NCBI GenBank assembly: GCA_050014415.1
Contig: JBEKDJ010000038.1
Span: 1-24,355 of the forward strand
Direction: 5' to 3'
From: JBEKDJ01 sp050014415
GTDB lineage: Bacteria > Desulfobacterota > BSN033 > UBA1163
DNA length: 24,355 nt
A program made the translations under genes and the position numbers. A model generated the notes under the pieces. The model made no database searches and had not been told where the DNA came from. It saw nothing but the letters and a program-made list of their open reading frames with translations. The first letter of the stretch is position 1, and the number at the start of each line of letters is the position of its first letter. This document shows, in pieces, positions 21,668-24,355 of this stretch.

Positions 21668-23191
21668 ATGTCGAATCAAGAAAAGAGACTGACCACTGCT
21701 TTTGGAATTCCTGTGGGTGATGATCAAAACAGCCTAACCGCTGGAGAACGCGGTCCAGTCCTGATGCAGGACGTTCACCTTTTGGAGAAGCTGGGTCACT
21801 TTGACAGAGAGCGTATTCCCGAACGTGTGGTCCACGCTAAGGGTGCGGGCGCACATGGCTATTTTGAGGTCACGGCTGACGTGACAAAATACACCAAAGC
21901 GAAATTCCTATCGAAGGTCGGCAAGAGGACCGAGGTCTTCGCCCGCTTTTCCACGGTCGGAGGTGAGAGGGGTTCAGCCGATGCAGCCCGTGACCCACGT
22001 GGTTTTGCGGTGAAATTTTATACCGAGGAGGGCAACTACGATCTTACTGGCAATAACACTCCGGTCTTCTTCATCCGGGACCCGCTCAAATTCCCTGACT
22101 TCATTCACACACAAAAGCGTCACCCATCCACAAACTTACCAGATCCCAACATGTTTTGGGACTTCCTGTCCTTGACGCCAGAGTCGATCCATCAGGTGAC
22201 CATTCTCTTCTCCGACAGAGGCACGCCTGCCACCTACCGCCATATGAATGGCTATAGTAGTCATACCTATAAGTGGTATAACGACAGGGGCGAGTACTTC
22301 TGGGTACAGTATCACTTTAAGACGGACCAGGGCATCAAGAATCTCACCCGGCAGGAAGCAAAGCGTATCTCAGGTGAAGATTCAAATCACGCCACACGAG
22401 ACCTGTATGAAGCGATTGAACGGCGCGATTACCCTTCCTGGACGCTTGAGATGCAAATCCTGACACCGGAGAAGGCTAAGAATTTCCCCTGGGACATCTT
22501 GGATATTACCAAGGTATGGCCGCATGGGGAGGTTCCGCCCATCAAAATTGGTAAGTTGGTGCTGAACCGAAACCCGGTCAATTATTTTGCAGAAGTGGAG
22601 CAGGCTTCCTTCAGTCCTGGCAACCTGGTGCCAGGGATTGCCATTTCACCGGACAAGATGCTGCAAGCCAGGGTTTTTTCCTATCACGATACCCACATTC
22701 ACCGATTGGGTCCCAATTACCACTTAATTCCGATTAATGCGCCCAAATATGCCCTTGAAAACAGCTACCAGCGTGATGGTTTCATGCGTGTTGATGCCAA
22801 TGGAGGCGCTGGGCCCAATTACTGGCCCAATAGCTTCGGTGGGCCAGCACCGGACCGGAAGGCAGCCGAGCCTCCTTTCGAGGTTTCAGGACAAGCGGGG
22901 CATTACAATTTCACATATCCTAATGATGATTTCGTGCAACCCGGTGACCTCTATCGCACCGTCATGAAAGACGAGGATCGAGACCATCTCATTGGCAATA
23001 TCGTGGATCACCTGGGCGGCGCTCAAAAACGTATCCAAATGCGCCAATGCGCCTTGTTTTACAAAGCCGACCAGGACTATGGCCGCCGCGTGGCCGAAGG
23101 CTTGAAGCTGGACCTGAAGGAGGTGGAGCGTCTGGCCAAGATATCCCATGAAGAACGGGCAAAAGCTACAGAGGATGGAACCTATCGGTAA
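21668..23191 (+). CDS. katA: Monofunctional haem catalase (small-subunit, clade 3 type)
   Basis: Disproportionates hydrogen peroxide to water and oxygen in the cytoplasm. The 507-residue product has the small-subunit layout with no extra C-terminal domain. Key residues: H56 (RVVHAKGAGAHG), N129 (TGNNTPVFFIRD) and haem-ligand Y339 (RVFSYHDTHIHRLG), numbering equal to well-studied clade 3 catalases. The NADPH-binding type region follows. A strong AGGAGG (21653-21658) is nine bases before this ATG and only three before an alternative in-frame ATG at 21662; the family N-terminus (LTTAFGIPVGDDQNS) fits either, and 21668 has the better spacing. It follows the PerR-like gene and a candidate operator. 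No export signal is seen. Base composition is slightly richer in GC than the catabolic operon. Confidence 0.97.
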   Translation: MSNQEKRLTTAFGIPVGDDQNSLTAGERGPVLMQDVHLLEKLGHFDRERIPERVVHAKGAGAHGYFEVTADVTKYTKAKFLSKVGKRTEVFARFSTVGGERGSADAARDPRGFAVKFYTEEGNYDLTGNNTPVFFIRDPLKFPDFIHTQKRHPSTNLPDPNMFWDFLSLTPESIHQVTILFSDRGTPATYRHMNGYSSHTYKWYNDRGEYFWVQYHFKTDQGIKNLTRQEAKRISGEDSNHATRDLYEAIERRDYPSWTLEMQILTPEKAKNFPWDILDITKVWPHGEVPPIKIGKLVLNRNPVNYFAEVEQASFSPGNLVPGIAISPDKMLQARVFSYHDTHIHRLGPNYHLIPINAPKYALENSYQRDGFMRVDANGGAGPNYWPNSFGGPAPDRKAAEPPFEVSGQAGHYNFTYPNDDFVQPGDLYRTVMKDEDRDHLIGNIVDHLGGAQKRIQMRQCALFYKADQDYGRRVAEGLKLDLKEVERLAKISHEERAKATEDGTYR

Positions 23192-23235
23192 TGGTCAATG
23201 CAAATAAAAATCTCCGGTGTTACTTCGAACCAAGG

Positions 23236-23283
23236 AAAGGAGGGCGTCATTAGAAGCCGGTAATGAAAGTGAGCGACTCCTTT
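23236..23283 (+). terminator. Candidate nested hairpin downstream of the catalase gene
   Basis: Outer arms AAAGGAG (23236-23242) and CTCCTTT (23277-23283) enclose an inner perfect stem TCATTA/TAATGA (23247-23252 and 23261-23266) with loop gaagccgg. A run of four T ends the outer arm. It lies 45 bases after the catalase stop and may end its transcript; the unpaired stretches make this weak. Confidence 0.3.
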
Positions 23284-23418
23284 TGCACATTTCTATCGTA
23301 ATCGTTAACTTTCGGAATGAGCCTGTTCAGGGATGAGACAAAACCTTTTCAGAGATGCGTAGGCTTATTCTTTGAGAGAAGGTTAACAGTAACAGAAAAA
23401 ATGACTTAGATTCCAAAG

Positions 23419-23461
23419 GCACGGGGAACAGCCGGTCCGGAATGGTAGGGCTTCCCCGTGC
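23419..23461 (+). other. Strong GC-rich hairpin before the DinB-family gene
   Basis: GCACGGGGAA (23419-23428) pairs perfectly with TTCCCCGTGC (23452-23461), and GCC/GGC inside (23431-23433, 23449-23451) can continue the stem. It ends just before the GGAGGG ribosome binding site of the next gene (ATG 23483). It may be a translation-control leader, or a boundary relic of the GC-rich segment. No T-run follows, so it is not an intrinsic terminator. Confidence 0.45.
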
Positions 23462-23482
23462 GACTTATCGGAGGGATCTGAA

Positions 23483-23998
23483 ATGAGCGGATTTAAAGAG
23501 GCTATCCGGAGTGGGCTCGAGGAAGACTTGCAAGCACTGCGACGTGCGATCGAGGGCCTCACGCCCGCGGAGGCGCGCTGGCAGGCCACGATCCACACCA
23601 ATCACATTGCTTGGATAGTCTGGCACATGGCGCGTGTTGAGGATCGGTGGATCAGCCAGTACCTGCGCGGGACTACCGAGATGTGGAAGGCCGACGGATG
23701 GGCCGAGCGATTCAACATGGACCCCGAGAGTCACGGTCTCGGGCAGACGATGGAGGACGTCCGGGCGATGCCGGATATTCCTCTCACAGACCTGATGGCC
23801 TACTTCGAGGCTGTGCGTGCCGTCACACAGCAATATCTTGAACAGGCCGTAGATGCAGACCTGTCGCGGGAGTACCATCACCCGCGCCTGGGAGTGATCA
23901 CGGGGACCTGGATCGTGGGGCACCTTCTTTCGGAGGAGAGCCAGCACACGGGCCAGGTGGCCCTCATCCGGGGCATGATGCGGGGGTTCGGGGGATAG
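23483..23998 (+). CDS. DinB/YfiT-like four-helix putative metal-dependent protein
   Basis: 171-residue protein of the DinB superfamily (four-helix bundle often binding a divalent metal with three histidines; members include thiol S-transferases and uncharacterised stress proteins). Landmarks are LRRAIEGLTPAEARWQ (19-34), IAWIVWHMARVEDRW (42-56) with H48, and GHLLSEESQHTGQVALIRG (146-164) with H147 and H155. The usual HExxH of the last helix reads E151-E-S-Q-H155, so one ligand may be Glu or lost. GGAGGG precedes the ATG. Composition is strikingly GC-rich compared with neighbours (one 60-base line inside the gene, 23521-23580, counts 42 G or C; a catalase line, 22021-22080, counts 31). Lateral acquisition is likely. 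Reaction unknown. Confidence 0.75.
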   Translation: MSGFKEAIRSGLEEDLQALRRAIEGLTPAEARWQATIHTNHIAWIVWHMARVEDRWISQYLRGTTEMWKADGWAERFNMDPESHGLGQTMEDVRAMPDIPLTDLMAYFEAVRAVTQQYLEQAVDADLSREYHHPRLGVITGTWIVGHLLSEESQHTGQVALIRGMMRGFGG

Positions 23999-24355
23999 AG
24001 GTTCGGTTTGGAAAGTACCGGAGAAGCAGTCCCGTGACGATGCAGATAAGATCATCAGGGCTCCGCCCTTAACTTGGCGCCGGAAGTGGAAGCTTGCACT
24101 CTTTGCTGCGGCTTTGGAGCGCGGCTGAGGGCTAACTAGCCATTATTCGTTCTTTCTACCAGTAATCGCAAACCTCTCGGCACATACGGAGAAAAACATT
24201 GGCAGGTGAAGAGGCTGGCAACTTCTTACCGAACTCTTCTTTTTTGAAAATCTCACCTCCACGCAACATTTCAATCAGAAACAAACGGAAACGAATCCAA
24301 GGTTTTGATTTGTTTTCCATATTGAAGCCTTTTTGAAGGGGCGCATATTGGCAAG
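23999..24355. other. 357-base tail region with little recognisable content
   Basis: After the DinB-family gene the sequence stays GC-rich to about 24130 and then turns AT-rich. Apart from the small minus-strand ORF at 24156-24320 there is no clear gene, repeat or RNA. A long minus-strand open frame antisense to the DinB gene reaches to 24055 but looks like a GC-rich artefact. Confidence 0.5.
24156..24320 (-). CDS. Small unrecognised ORF, 54 residues, uncertain
   Basis: Open frame from ATG (24318-24320) to TAG (24156-24158), hydrophilic and basic in composition, starting MENKSKPWIRFRLF and ending MCREVCDYW. AAAAAGG lies about seven bases before the ATG as a weak ribosome binding site. I do not recognise it. 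It could be a genuine small protein, a remnant of a longer gene, or chance. Confidence 0.25.
   Translation of the reverse strand: MENKSKPWIRFRLFLIEMLRGGEIFKKEEFGKKLPASSPANVFLRMCREVCDYW

Noticed and set aside
23465..24055. Minus-strand open frame of 196 codons
   Set aside because: Antisense to the DinB-family gene in GC-rich DNA where long chance frames are common; the plus-strand frame has the family motifs and a ribosome binding site.
1..24355. CRISPR array, tRNA, rRNA or insertion sequence
   Set aside because: No regularly spaced repeats, no cloverleaf-type or rRNA-like sequence and no transposase motif were seen on either strand.

Overview
The window looks like chromosomal DNA of an anaerobic or microaerophilic bacterium, most likely Desulfobacterota (the old Deltaproteobacteria). 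This is inferred from gene content: a tungsten-type aldehyde:ferredoxin oxidoreductase, a Liv-type ABC importer embedded in a catabolic operon, a FadR-type GntR regulator, and a catalase beside a PerR-like repressor. No rRNA, tRNA, CRISPR array or intact mobile element was seen, so the taxonomy stays tentative.

Left block (1-5432, minus strand): a short-chain dehydrogenase cut by the window edge, a decayed frameshifted fragment of an OLD/RecF-like AAA ATPase gene, an aldehyde ferredoxin oxidoreductase, a decarboxylating tartrate/D-malate dehydrogenase-type enzyme and a GntR/FCD regulator. A 407-base divergent control region (5433-5839) follows, with a perfect 8+8 inverted repeat and candidate promoters on both strands.

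Central block (5840-20514, plus strand): fifteen co-directional genes with small gaps or overlaps, probably one long catabolic unit or a few nested ones. The order is E1-beta, E2, E1-alpha of a ThDP-dependent 2-oxoacid/acetoin-type dehydrogenase complex, a glyoxalase-fold (VOC) protein, an SDR, a zinc alcohol dehydrogenase, the E3 dihydrolipoamide dehydrogenase, a periplasmic binding protein, a phosphotriesterase/lactonase-family hydrolase, two Liv permeases, two Liv ATPases, an SCP2-like protein and an alpha/beta hydrolase. My reading is uptake of a small organic compound by the Liv importer, hydrolysis of an ester or lactone, oxidation of alcohols by the dehydrogenases, and cleavage of the resulting 2-oxoacid or alpha-hydroxyketone to acyl-CoA. 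The AOR would oxidise any aldehyde released, and the decarboxylating dehydrogenase would handle a hydroxy-acid intermediate. The substrate cannot be read from the sequence. This gene set is the best candidate in the window for an undescribed pathway.

Right block (20515-24355): a 618-base gap with palindromes, a PerR/Fur-family repressor with two changed metal-site residues, a clade-3-type monofunctional catalase behind a 7+7 inverted repeat, a GC-rich DinB-family gene behind a strong hairpin, and a tail with at most one small unrecognised ORF. This part is an oxidative-stress module followed by probable laterally acquired DNA, apparently unrelated to the catabolic operon.
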